DNA of 64,000 nt from Aerococcus viridans (GCF_002083135.2 NZ_NBTM02000001.1:124001-188000); one strand, 5' to 3'. Positions 24,942 through 32,127 are shown, counted from the stretch's first letter. Notes: a model not told the origin generated them from the sequence alone. Translations and numbers: made by a program.

Positions 24942-26924
24942 TTAGCTACGACGACTTCTGCGACGGCGACGAGTTGTAGTTACTTCCTCTTCTTCGTCCT
25001 CAGGTTCTTCTTGTGATGTTTTACGTGAGCGACGTGCACGCTCAGGTTTTTCTTCTACTTCTTCATCAGTATCTTCTGCATCATCTGACTCTTCTTCATC
25101 TTCTGTGGGTTCATCAGCAGTCTTACGAGTACGTCGCTTGCGTGCTGGCTTCTCTTCATCCGGTTCTTCTTCTGTTTCGGTATCAATTTCTTCTTCACTT
25201 TCTTTAGTTCTACGTTTACGTTTTGGCTTTTCCTCTTCAATTTCTTCAGATACATCTTCAGCCATTTCTACATCAGATAAATCTTCCGGTGCTTTACTCT
25301 TACGGGTACGTGAGCGTTTAGGTTTTTCTTCTGCTACTTCTTCGGTGTCGGTATCATCTTCATCAACAGGCGTTTTACGGCTATCTTTATAAGTTTTCTT
25401 ACCTTTTTGGGCCTTCTCAAGCTCACTTACAAATTGGTCATAGTCTAAATCAATTTCATCTGTTTTAAATTCAATACGGCTACCACCAAAACTATCTTTG
25501 TCTGAATTTAATACCAGCACATGATCATCATCAGCATTAATATAAGCTCGAATTGTCATATCAACTGTTCCAGATAAGAAATTGGCTTGCTTGTCATTAA
25601 TGTTTGGTGCATAGTGGTTAATTTCAGCACCACCTTTTAACTTAGTGGTTTCTACCTTTTCTTTACTGATATAAATGATTTGGTAACCTAACATTTTTAG
25701 TCGTTTAATCGCATTGTTAAATTCTGTTTTGATTAGGCCCCAGCCTTTACCCCATTCACCATCAGACTCATGCTCCCAACCTTGTTGGTCAAATACATAA
25801 GTACGGCACAGCTCATATAAATCTTCTACTAAGTCAATCGCTACAGCTTCAAAGGTATTTTCTTCAGATGTTAAATCTGCTACTGTATCCAAGAATTCTT
25901 GCCATCCGTGTTCCGTTTTGATACGACGGCCCTCTTTGATTTTCTTATCAGCTACAGCTACGACTGGTGCAGTTGTGTTGTCTGTATTACCGTCTGTGTT
26001 GATGAACAGTACGTTTTCTACGTTATCTACGAACGTACTCTTTCCTACATAAGACTCTGCATAGATCCAAAAGTCTGGTCTAACATCAATCTTTTCTTCA
26101 CGTCGTTCATTTTTAGGTAATGCCATTAATATCTCTCCTTTTTCATCTTGAATTGCGTCTAAGTAATTAGGTGGTGTGCCAAACTTGCCCGCTAACGCTC
26201 TGCAAGCGAAACACTCTTCATGTGGATCACGTACCCACTCTTCTGAACCACTAGCAATTTTTTCTTCAATCTCATCAACCGTATTAATGAAGTAGATATA
26301 CTCCATATCGTCATAGTCAATTGGTAGGAATGTTAGTTGTTGTCCGTCCATTGTTTCCATTAGTCGTTTACGAAACTCATTTGTAGTTTCCTTTTTCTTA
26401 CGTCTAATCGATGTTTTAGGAATAAATAGATAAGACAAATCTCTAACCTTATAATCCAATTGTTCTAGTTGCTCTTTATAAATGTGTAACTGACCTGATG
26501 TTGCGTAATTTTTAATCGAATTACTATATTTAAAATCCACAACTGATACTGTTCCGTCTGGGTGATGTGCCATTAAGTCGACAAAACCTATAAAATTATT
26601 TGTGTTGATCCTGTATTCATGTTCGAATTCAGCACCAGCAAACATCACTTTTAGAAACTCAACCGCTTTGGGTATCCAGTACTCTAATTTAATTTGTTCT
26701 TCAATCATTAAATTATTTAGGCCAGGAAATGTATCTAAGTATTCTTTGACAGCTATATCAACATTTTCGGTTTCAATTCCTTTATGCATTGCTGTTCCAA
26801 TAATTAATGGGTTAGCAGCATTGTCATAATCTGGTAACTCTGTTAACTTATCCAAATACCTAAGCTTAAAGTGGTAAGGACAACGCTTATACAGATCTAC
26901 ACGGCTGTAACTATATTTAGTCAC
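24942..26924 (-). CDS. Cas4/RecB-like nuclease fused to Sak4-like RecA-fold ATPase
   Basis: Residues 1-266 form a PD-(D/E)XK nuclease: YSRVDLYKRCPYHFKLRYL, GTAMHKGIE, VSVVDFKYSN, with a C-terminal CFACRAL cysteine group as in Cas4/AddB-like enzymes. Residues 267-~500 form a Sak4-type ATPase (ESYVGKST P-loop near 290, VLFINTDGN). The last ~150 residues alternate acidic stretches with KRSRTRK/KRKRRTK patches and end in a poly-Arg tail, likely a DNA-binding disordered tail. An ATG at 26,126 with AAAGGAG 8 bases upstream lies exactly at the domain junction, so a separate ATPase (394 residues) may also be made. Confidence 0.83.
   Translation of the reverse strand: MTKYSYSRVDLYKRCPYHFKLRYLDKLTELPDYDNAANPLIIGTAMHKGIETENVDIAVKEYLDTFPGLNNLMIEEQIKLEYWIPKAVEFLKVMFAGAEFEHEYRINTNNFIGFVDLMAHHPDGTVSVVDFKYSNSIKNYATSGQLHIYKEQLEQLDYKVRDLSYLFIPKTSIRRKKKETTNEFRKRLMETMDGQQLTFLPIDYDDMEYIYFINTVDEIEEKIASGSEEWVRDPHEECFACRALAGKFGTPPNYLDAIQDEKGEILMALPKNERREEKIDVRPDFWIYAESYVGKSTFVDNVENVLFINTDGNTDNTTAPVVAVADKKIKEGRRIKTEHGWQEFLDTVADLTSEENTFEAVAIDLVEDLYELCRTYVFDQQGWEHESDGEWGKGWGLIKTEFNNAIKRLKMLGYQIIYISKEKVETTKLKGGAEINHYAPNINDKQANFLSGTVDMTIRAYINADDDHVLVLNSDKDSFGGSRIEFKTDEIDLDYDQFVSELEKAQKGKKTYKDSRKTPVDEDDTDTEEVAEEKPKRSRTRKSKAPEDLSDVEMAEDVSEEIEEEKPKRKRRTKESEEEIDTETEEEPDEEKPARKRRTRKTADEPTEDEEESDDAEDTDEEVEEKPERARRSRKTSQEEPEDEEEEVTTTRRRRRSRRS
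26124..26141 (-). promoter_or_regulatory. Internal ribosome-binding site at the nuclease/ATPase junction
   Basis: AAAGGAG (26,135-26,141) is followed after 8 bases (AGATATTA) by ATG GCA, in frame with the fused gene. The TTA before the ATG is one base from TAA. This looks like the former border between two genes. Confidence 0.7.
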
Positions 26925-26934
26925 TTATACTCAC

Positions 26935-27189
26935 CTACAATCCAAGCTTACGTTTGATGATTGCAATCGTTCTATCTGATAAGCTTAATAAAGTTCTTTT
27001 GATTCCTTCACTGTTAACATCGAATTGTCTACTTCTTAAACTGTTAACTTCAACTTCTAACTCAGTGTTCATTGTTAAATTATTTAATTTATCTGATTCA
27101 CGAATAAATTCATATTTATCATCATTGGATAAAAAGAAAAGTAATTTATTAATACTCTCTAAAACTTCTATACATCTTTTAATACTCAC
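26935..27189 (-). CDS. 84-residue hypothetical protein
   Basis: A helical, charged protein (IKRCIEVLESINKLLFFL ... DRTIAIIKRKLGL) between the SNF2-like helicase and the nuclease-ATPase. No family recognised. Close spacing shows that it is cotranscribed with the recombination genes. Confidence 0.55.
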   Translation of the reverse strand: MSIKRCIEVLESINKLLFFLSNDDKYEFIRESDKLNNLTMNTELEVEVNSLRSRQFDVNSEGIKRTLLSLSDRTIAIIKRKLGL

Positions 27190-27193
27190 GATT

Positions 27194-28408
27194 TCACCCG
27201 CCCAACTTAGTTAACTCATACAACTTAGTATCAAAATCTTCTTTATTTTCAAGTGCTTTCCAAACTTCTTCTTCAACTGTGCCAAGCGTTTTATACTGAT
27301 ATACAGATACTTTATTCTCTTGACCATTTCGATACGCTCGACCAAGTGATTGTTGATAGTCACCGTAACTGTAAGTTGGTGTGTAATAAATAACTTCTGA
27401 ACAGTACTGCAGCTCGATTCCAGCTGAACCGGCTTGATACTGAACCAATGTCACGCTATTGGTTACATCCGGCCAATCTGTTTTATCTGGTAAGCTAAAC
27501 TTTCCACCACTCACTTGATAAATTTTCTTGTCTTGTTTTTTAGCTATATCTAGCAAATCTTCTACTTCCTGTTTAAAGTTATAGAAAATTACTACATTTC
27601 GACTGGTGCCTTCCAAGAAGTCTTTGGTGTAGGCTAGCTTATCTTTCTGATTAGCATAGTATCTTAGGCCACTTAGCAACTTAGCTGAACTGTCATAGTC
27701 CACATCATCTAATACTCTGTCCTTCTTGATTACACGGTATTCTTTTGATGGCTTAAAGTTGATGAATTGATATGTGATATCCGGTAAATCTAATGCCTCG
27801 TTCTTGCTGATCGTTACAGATACTGATTGGTACATTTTTTCCAGCTCATCTTCATTTCTGTAACCAACAACTTTTTGAAATTGCTGTGCACCAAATTTCT
27901 GGTACTCCATGATTGCAAACTCACGGTTAAACTGTGTTTTGTTCTTAGCAAAACCAAACATTTTGAAATAGTTGATTGCATCACCCCAACCATTTGGCAT
28001 TGTGGTAGCTGATAATAAACAGAAATGAGTTGAATATTCTGCTAATTTAAATGCAGCTTTACCACGTTGGCTTGTAGAATTTTTAGCCATGTGACATTCG
28101 TCAAATAGTACATAATACCCTTTGAACTTAGCCCAATTCTTAGCGACTGAACCCCAAGACAATAAGGCGTATTCGATGTCAACTTCGTAATGGTTAGCAA
28201 TAAACTCTATCTCTCTATCCCAACCGCCTTCTTTGATTTTTGAAGGTGGTGCAACCACTAATAACGGCTCATCCTCACGATATTTGAGATAATGATGAAT
28301 ACCCATCATGGTCTTGCCTGTACCTGTGTCCGCTGCAATAATATAATTGGGTTTAGACTGATTTAAAATTCTCTGTTGGAAGTCGTATAGTAAAGTCTCT
28401 TTAGCCAC
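27194..28408 (-). CDS. SNF2-like DEAD/DEAH helicase
   Basis: A 404-residue helicase: Walker A ADTGTGKTMMG near residue 27, DECH box (VLFDECHMAKN) near 98, motif III LSATTMPN, and in the second domain QYQAGSAGIELQ and SLGRAYRNGQ (motif VI). Short SNF2-type helicases paired with a VRR-NUC gene are standard in Lactobacillales phages. Here the VRR-NUC gene lies 0.2 kb upstream. It is likely to act in prophage replication or recombination. Confidence 0.9.
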   Translation of the reverse strand: MAKETLLYDFQQRILNQSKPNYIIAADTGTGKTMMGIHHYLKYREDEPLLVVAPPSKIKEGGWDREIEFIANHYEVDIEYALLSWGSVAKNWAKFKGYYVLFDECHMAKNSTSQRGKAAFKLAEYSTHFCLLSATTMPNGWGDAINYFKMFGFAKNKTQFNREFAIMEYQKFGAQQFQKVVGYRNEDELEKMYQSVSVTISKNEALDLPDITYQFINFKPSKEYRVIKKDRVLDDVDYDSSAKLLSGLRYYANQKDKLAYTKDFLEGTSRNVVIFYNFKQEVEDLLDIAKKQDKKIYQVSGGKFSLPDKTDWPDVTNSVTLVQYQAGSAGIELQYCSEVIYYTPTYSYGDYQQSLGRAYRNGQENKVSVYQYKTLGTVEEEVWKALENKEDFDTKLYELTKLGG

Positions 28409-28412
28409 TTAC

Positions 28413-28595
28413 TCACTCCTTTAAATCCAGTAACGCTCGTTTGTGTTCTTCGATTGCTTTGATTAGGCTTACCTTTTCTGTCGAAAGCTCAACATGATTA
28501 CGTTCTGTTCGTTCCAATTCTTCTTCGACATATTCTAAATGTCGTTCAAAATCATCAATTCTCGATTCAAGCGTATATTTCACACTTTCAGTCAT
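28413..28595 (-). CDS. 60-residue coiled-coil protein
   Basis: An almost continuous heptad pattern (LESRIDDFERHLEYVEEELERTE), typical of small phage coiled-coil proteins between VRR-NUC and helicase genes. It overlaps the VRR-NUC stop by 4 bases. Function unknown. Confidence 0.6.
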   Translation of the reverse strand: MTESVKYTLESRIDDFERHLEYVEEELERTERNHVELSTEKVSLIKAIEEHKRALLDLKE

Positions 28596-28882
28596 ATTAA
28601 TTCCTCCATTCTTAACACATTTAGCACTTCATCTAGTGACTTAGCTACCATACTCACACCACCAGCTTTTCTAATTTTTTTAAGCTTAGATTTTTGCAAT
28701 GCACTAACCACGCCACCTTTAGGTTTCTTAACTTCGATAGCAACAAATACACCATTCACACAAGCCAATATATCTGGCGTACCTGCTGGCACTGAACCGC
28801 CTAAGGTCTTTATATGGTAAGCACCTATATTGTCTAGATAGTGCTTAATTTCGTTTTCAACTTGCTTTTCAGGTAGGACCAT
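28592..28882 (-). CDS. VRR-NUC domain nuclease
   Basis: A 96-residue PD-(D/E)XK nuclease of the VRR-NUC family. E near residue 8 (KQVENEIKHYL), the PAGTPDILACVNG motif with catalytic Asp, and IEVKKPKG with Glu and Lys are all present. It is paired with the SNF2-like helicase downstream. Stand-alone VRR-NUC proteins of phages are thought to resolve branched DNA. Confidence 0.88.
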   Translation of the reverse strand: MVLPEKQVENEIKHYLDNIGAYHIKTLGGSVPAGTPDILACVNGVFVAIEVKKPKGGVVSALQKSKLKKIRKAGGVSMVAKSLDEVLNVLRMEELI

Positions 28883-28890
28883 GACTACAC

Positions 28891-29217
28891 CTACTTAGCA
28901 GTAATACGTGCGTATCCTTTACGCTTTGTCACTTTTGGATAATCCTCCAACAATTCTTGGTGTAATTCTGGTTCTTTCTTCTCCAACAATTTAATGTCTA
29001 CTGATGTTGCTTCTGTTGGTTCTACATAAGTAATTTTTACGAAGTCATTATCGATTGATTTAATGTCGTATTCCTCCATCAATTCTTCGATATATTTTCT
29101 GTTTTGAGCATCAATTTCTTTTAGCTGCTTCATACTTTTACTCACTTCAGAAATCTTTTGCATTGCGCCTAACGCATGTTCTTCAAATTCCATTAGGTTA
29201 TTTTCTGCCGTCATCAT
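28891..29217 (-). CDS. Coiled-coil early protein, unknown
   Basis: Helical for its first ~60 residues (LMEFEEHALGAMQKISEVSKSMKQL), then a mixed region (VKITYVEPTEAT, ELLEDYPKVTKRKGYARIT). Start ATG at 29,217, 5 bases after AAGGAG, is preferred over an upstream GTG that touches the ribosome site. The YVEPT...VD segment recalls phage proteins adjoining VRR-NUC, but I cannot name the family. Confidence 0.6.
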   Translation of the reverse strand: MMTAENNLMEFEEHALGAMQKISEVSKSMKQLKEIDAQNRKYIEELMEEYDIKSIDNDFVKITYVEPTEATSVDIKLLEKKEPELHQELLEDYPKVTKRKGYARITAK

Positions 29218-29297
29218 GTACACTCCTTATATTTGTGCTATAATTTTGATAAATAATTTTCTTTAGGCACCTTCTGCAAAAGGTGTCTTTTTTAATC
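29217..29297 (+). ncRNA. Candidate plus-strand sRNA, promoter plus terminator only
   Basis: TGTACA, 16 bases, TATAAT (29,217-29,244) is followed about 20 bases later by GGCACCTT-CTGC-AAAGGTGTC and TTTTTT. This gives a predicted transcript of about 45 nt running against the early operon. It would overlap the 3' end of the 58-residue gene below. Expression is unproven. Confidence 0.4.
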
Positions 29298-29468
29298 CAA
29301 AATTTCCTTTTCCCAGTGATCCACATCGTAAATACTTGCTAGATCTTTAGCTTCGTCCTCGTCCTCTGCATCAACCTTGACGGTACCTGTCAACTGCACT
29401 TCAAAAGTCGGCAGCTCTTTTTCTTCTGGGTACCATTGCATCTCATCTAAATCGTATGTACCTCTCAT
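29292..29468 (-). CDS. 58-residue acidic protein
   Basis: Starts at an ATG behind AAGGAGGCG and reads MRGTYDLDEMQWYPEEKE, FEVQLTGTVKVDAEDEDEA, ending YDVDHWEKEILD. The strand-then-helix pattern with many Asp/Glu is common among small phage early proteins. No function known. Confidence 0.65.
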   Translation of the reverse strand: MRGTYDLDEMQWYPEEKELPTFEVQLTGTVKVDAEDEDEAKDLASIYDVDHWEKEILD

Positions 29469-29480
29469 AGTTACGCCTCC

Positions 29481-29672
29481 TTATGAATAATTTTGTGCCT
29501 TGAGAACTATGGGTATCGTGTGTAAATCTTTTAAAATATCGTCATAATGCTCATTGATTGCTTCGATATCTTCTAGATGCACTACATCGCCACTTTCAGC
29601 ATATGCTTTCACTGATATTTCAATCTGTTGTTGGCGCTGTTCTTTAGTCCATTCGATAGTTTTTGTTTTCAT
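29481..29672 (-). CDS. 63-residue hypothetical protein
   Basis: A small charged protein (KTIEWTKEQRQQQIEISVKA, NEHYDDILKDLHTIPIVL) with a good ribosome site. Family unknown; cotranscribed with other early genes. Confidence 0.55.
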   Translation of the reverse strand: MKTKTIEWTKEQRQQQIEISVKAYAESGDVVHLEDIEAINEHYDDILKDLHTIPIVLKAQNYS

Positions 29673-29674
29673 GT

Positions 29675-29872
29675 TTATTCCTCCTCAATCCATATAAACA
29701 GGTCAGCGGTCTTTGCATATTGATAAGCCTTATATGCATTCCCAACTAAAGCCCAAAATAATAGTGTTGTGATTAGATCGTTTAAGTTGTACTCAATCGC
29801 TGATGCCCAACCAATTAAATATGCTACTGTCACGAATGACCAATATAAGAATTTCTTACTATCATGATTCAT
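29675..29872 (-). CDS. Small two-helix membrane protein
   Basis: A 65-residue protein starting MNHDSKKF, with hydrophobic segments FVTVAYLIGWASAI and LITTLLFWALVGNAY, so it is probably a two-pass membrane protein. Its start lies inside the end of the XRE regulator gene, which indicates coupled translation. Some early phage membrane proteins block superinfection, but nothing here proves it. Confidence 0.6.
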   Translation of the reverse strand: MNHDSKKFLYWSFVTVAYLIGWASAIEYNLNDLITTLLFWALVGNAYKAYQYAKTADLFIWIEEE

Positions 29873-30074
29873 TTTCTTCATCCTCTCTAAACTCATTAAT
29901 ATCTATACCTAATGCGTCTGCTAAATTGCAAGCCGTTGAAAATTTCATATCTTCCTGATCTCCATTAACTATTCTTGTTAAAGTTGTATGACTAACTCCT
30001 ATTTCTTTACCTAATTGATTTAATGATTTGTTTGAGTTAGATACTATATGTTGTAGTTTGATTTTATTAATCAT
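29862..30074 (-). CDS. Small XRE-family regulator
   Basis: A 70-residue Cro/CI-type HTH protein: QLGKEIGVSHTTLTRIVNGDQ is the HTH, followed by ACNLADALGIDINEF. I chose the ATG at 30,074; an upstream TTG would place the ribosome site inside the gene. A structured plus-strand leader and zinc-ribbon gene diverge from its upstream side, so it may regulate them. Confidence 0.75.
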   Translation of the reverse strand: MINKIKLQHIVSNSNKSLNQLGKEIGVSHTTLTRIVNGDQEDMKFSTACNLADALGIDINEFREDEENES

Positions 30075-30113
30075 TGTTATATTTACCTCCAAACATTTGT
30101 TTGCTACTACATG

Positions 30114-30215
30114 TTGTGCATTAACGTTGAACCGTGTTATAATCTATGCGACAACGAAAACCTTAGAAATGGTGATCCAACTCCCCGTGCTGGGGGACCA
30201 TTATAGATTTTTGAT
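30114..30215 (+). ncRNA. Promoter and structured leader RNA of the zinc-ribbon gene
   Basis: TTGTGC-18-TATAAT (30,114-30,143) starts a plus-strand RNA. Pairing AATGGT/ACCATT encloses CCCC-GTGCT-GGGG (30,183-30,195), and ATCTAT/ATAGAT (30,142-30,208) closes the whole fold, followed by TTTTT. It can act as a terminator/attenuator or a separate small RNA. No Rfam family recognised. Confidence 0.5.
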
Positions 30216-30238
30216 GTCAAAATAAAAATGAAAGTGAG

Positions 30239-30415
30239 GTGATACTCCTGAAAAAGATTAGAATCAAGACTCCGTCTAAAGCTAAAATCAAAAGAGATAT
30301 TAGACGAGCAGTTACTAAACAGTTACGATGCCCTAATTGTGGCCACAACATTCCAACATCTTCTATGTCGACAGTTAGATGTTCCCAATGTGGTTTCACT
30401 TTTAAATGGTCTTAA
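30239..30415 (+). CDS. Small zinc-ribbon protein
   Basis: A basic protein of about 55-58 residues: KIRIKTPSKAKIKRDIRRA, then CPNCGHNI and CSQCGFTF, two CxxC pairs that make one zinc ribbon. The start is uncertain: GTG at 30,239, or CTG at 30,248 spaced from GAGGTGAT. It runs against the early operon and its stop overlaps that of a convergent 33-residue gene. Nucleic-acid binding is likely from charge and fold. Confidence 0.62.
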   Translation: MILLKKIRIKTPSKAKIKRDIRRAVTKQLRCPNCGHNIPTSSMSTVRCSQCGFTFKWS

Positions 30416-30513
30416 TCAATTTCTTCAAATTCGATTTGAATGAAATATTTACTCACTCGCCCAATCACTACGCCAATAGTGATTAAGGCGAGTGTTTTTA
30501 TTACGTTTTTCAT
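30412..30513 (-). CDS. 33-residue membrane microprotein
   Basis: MKNVIKTLALITIGVVIGRV then a short polar tail ending FEEID. One transmembrane helix with N-terminal Lys residues. The N-terminus is closely related to that of the 54-residue microprotein at 31,137-31,301, so the two are paralogues. Ribosome site is weak (GGAATTTCAAT). Confidence 0.55.
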   Translation of the reverse strand: MKNVIKTLALITIGVVIGRVSKYFIQIEFEEID

Positions 30514-30530
30514 ATTGAAATTCCTTTCTT

Positions 30531-30539
30531 TGGTATAAT
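30531..30539 (+). promoter_or_regulatory. Extended -10 promoter for the DUF2513 gene
   Basis: TGGTATAAT is a perfect extended -10 element about 27 bases before the TTG start. No good -35 is visible. It would make a very short leader containing only the AAAGGAGGTG ribosome site. Confidence 0.6.
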
Positions 30540-30565
30540 CCTCCTTATAGAAAGGAGGTGAGTGG

Positions 30566-30940
30566 TTGAAACTGAATAAAGATTTAATTCGCTTATTGTT
30601 GCTTGATTTAGAATCTCAGGAGAGTAATAGTTCTTTTGGTTCAAATGAAATAGACGAATTCTCAGTTCGCAACAACGTTTCTGTTGATGAAACACTATAT
30701 GTAATTGATAGACTAATAGAAGCAGGATATATTAAAGGAGATATTAAATATTCATCAAATCAGCCTTATTTCTATTACATATCAACGATTACCTATCTAG
30801 GTCATGAATTTTTAGATACCATTAGAGATCCTAAAATTTGGATTGAGACTAAGAAAGCTGCCTCAACATTTGGTTCTGTATCATTGGATATACTTAGTCA
30901 AATTGCTACAAACCTCATATCGAGAAGCTTAGGATTGTAA
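30566..30940 (+). CDS. DUF2513 family protein
   Basis: A 124-residue protein with the DUF2513 signature: an N-terminal helix LNKDLIRLLLLDLES, a winged-helix-like VDETLYVIDRLIEAGYIKG segment, and the conserved LGHEFLDTIRDPKIW ... FGSVSLDILSQIAT end. Starts with TTG behind AAAGGAGGTG. The family is common on Gram-positive prophages and other mobile DNA; its function is unknown to me. Its own promoter and opposite orientation mark it as a cargo (moron) gene. The 3' end overlaps a convergent gene by 12 bases. Confidence 0.83.
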   Translation: MKLNKDLIRLLLLDLESQESNSSFGSNEIDEFSVRNNVSVDETLYVIDRLIEAGYIKGDIKYSSNQPYFYYISTITYLGHEFLDTIRDPKIWIETKKAASTFGSVSLDILSQIATNLISRSLGL

Positions 30941-31117
30941 TGATTCACAAAGCTCCCTAACGAACTCCAGTAACTCTTTCTTTAATTTAACTTGGTCTTT
31001 GGGAGATTCACCTTCTGTATTCAATACTATAGTCATACACCCTTTGAAATTTGGGTTCTTAGACACATACTGTTGTGATTCAGAAGCTTCACTTACATAT
31101 ATATAATTTTTTGACAT
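30929..31117 (-). CDS. 62-residue hypothetical protein
   Basis: MSKNYIYVSEASESQQYV, a GCMTIVLNTEGES strand and a C-terminal amphipathic helix KLKKELLEFVRELCESL. No family recognised; overlaps the 3' end of DUF2513 on the other strand. Confidence 0.5.
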   Translation of the reverse strand: MSKNYIYVSEASESQQYVSKNPNFKGCMTIVLNTEGESPKDQVKLKKELLEFVRELCESLQS

Positions 31118-31136
31118 ATAAATTTTTCCCGCCTTT

Positions 31137-31301
31137 TTAATTCAAACCACGTTCTAACAGATCTTGTTGACGAAGGTTTGATAAATTCTCCGATAAACGA
31201 TGACCATCAATAACAATTTTCTTTTCTTTCACTCGCCCTACTACCACACCGACTACCAATCCTGTGGTAAATAGTGCGAGTGTTTTTATTGTGTTTTTCA
31301 T
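31137..31301 (-). CDS. 54-residue membrane microprotein
   Basis: MKNTIKTLALFTTGLVVGVVVGRV makes one transmembrane helix, followed by a cytoplasmic-type charged tail (KEKKIVIDGHRLSENLSNL). Paralogue of the 33-residue microprotein 0.7 kb downstream. Good start spacing after AGGAGG. Confidence 0.6.
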   Translation of the reverse strand: MKNTIKTLALFTTGLVVGVVVGRVKEKKIVIDGHRLSENLSNLRQQDLLERGLN

Positions 31302-31304
31302 TAT

Positions 31305-31628
31305 TTATACCTCCTGAACTAAGTAAGTTTGAATGTCCAATATTTCCTTCAATCTCGGTAAATCCTGTTTAAACGTCACTGTTCTACTACCTGCAGTCGC
31401 AAATTCCTTATTCTCGTTAAACCATAGAATCGGAATCACATCATAAAGTGAATCTTTTCCTGTGCGCTTGTGATAACCACGATATGGACTGAAATAAGAT
31501 GGATTTTCATCCACAAATTCTCTGAAATCTCGTAAGAAGTTTGATACATTTTTTTGATTAATTAGCACCTTTATATCTTTGGCGTACACATATGGACTGT
31601 GCATAGCCCTTACTTTTACTACTTCCAC
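31305..31628 (-). CDS. Early protein of unknown function
   Basis: A 107-residue protein (KVLINQKNVSNFLRDFREFV, FSPYRGYHKRTGKDSLYDVIPILWF, then SRTVTFKQDLPRLKEI). GTG start behind AAAGGAGG. It follows the Cro-like gene, where an antirepressor or excisionase is often found, but I see no known signature. Confidence 0.55.
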   Translation of the reverse strand: MEVVKVRAMHSPYVYAKDIKVLINQKNVSNFLRDFREFVDENPSYFSPYRGYHKRTGKDSLYDVIPILWFNENKEFATAGSRTVTFKQDLPRLKEILDIQTYLVQEV

Positions 31629-31642
31629 ACTGGCATCCTCCT

Positions 31643-31843
31643 TTAATTTCCTGTTTTCTCATATTGCGTTTCTAATTCGTCTTTCAAAATCTCTTTTATT
31701 TGCTCAATACGACTAGGTGTTGTTCTTGAACCTTTAAGTAACTCCCCAAGGTAAGCTGGAGAAATACCCATTTCTTTAGCTAATTTAGCTTGTGACCAAT
31801 CCTTTTTTACCAAAGCTACTTTGACTTGTTTTTCAAATGACAT
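31643..31843 (-). CDS. Cro-like repressor of the lytic side
   Basis: A 66-residue XRE protein: KVALVKKDWSQAKLAKEM then GISPAYLGELLKGSRTTPS. First leftward gene of the lysogeny switch, transcribed from the promoter at 32,038-32,066. It should bind the TGGAAAA operators and turn down the repressor operon. Confidence 0.82.
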   Translation of the reverse strand: MSFEKQVKVALVKKDWSQAKLAKEMGISPAYLGELLKGSRTTPSRIEQIKEILKDELETQYEKTGN

Positions 31844-31868
31844 TCTTTATTACTCCTTTCTATTGATT

Positions 31869-31914
31869 ATTTTCCACAGTAATTTTCTAATCCCATTGAC
31901 ACACAATGGAAAAT
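31869..31914. promoter_or_regulatory. Left operators of the lysogeny switch
   Basis: ATTTTCCA (31,869-31,876) lies before the -35 of the rightward promoter, and AATGGAAAAT (31,905-31,914) sits in its spacer. The same sequences recur, mirrored, at 32,051-32,091. Confidence 0.65.
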
Positions 31915-31924
31915 ATTCTATTAT
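31896..31924 (+). promoter_or_regulatory. Rightward promoter toward the repressor gene
   Basis: TTGACA, 17 bases, TATTAT. The spacer contains the operator AATGGAAAAT. The predicted transcript crosses the opposing promoter at 32,038 before reaching the repressor start at 32,128, giving a ~200-nt leader. Confidence 0.65.
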
Positions 31925-32037
31925 ATAAGCATAGGAAATAAGCATAAAAATAAACGCATGTTTAATGGCTGTCTTGGCGGACTTTGTTTATTAAATAAGC
32001 TGGTTTTTATACGCTTAAATATCTTGCTTATGAAATG

Positions 32038-32066
32038 AGTATAATTGATTATTTTCCATTAGTCAA
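32038..32066 (-). promoter_or_regulatory. Leftward early promoter
   Basis: TTGACT, 17 bases, TATACT on the minus strand, again with AATGGAAAAT in the spacer. It faces the rightward promoter, so the first ~110 bases of both transcripts overlap. Confidence 0.65.
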
Positions 32067-32091
32067 CACTTAAATGGAATATTTTCCATTT
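32051..32091. promoter_or_regulatory. Right operators, including a perfect palindrome
   Basis: ATTTTCCATT at 32,051-32,060 lies in the leftward promoter spacer. AAATGGAA-TATT-TTCCATTT at 32,072-32,091 is a palindrome with perfect 8-bp arms just upstream of its -35. Confidence 0.65.
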
Positions 32092-32127
32092 TATTTTTCA
32101 TGAGCTAGAAAATAGGAGTGGAAATAG

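Noticed and set aside
24950-25400. Repetitive acidic/Arg-coding DNA resembling a repeat array
   Set aside because: Units are irregular and lie inside the coding frame of the nuclease-ATPase tail; no spacers, so not CRISPR.
30217-30399. 60-codon minus-strand frame opposite the zinc-ribbon gene
   Set aside because: No ribosome site; the plus-strand frame has two CxxC motifs and a good upstream site, so it is the real gene.
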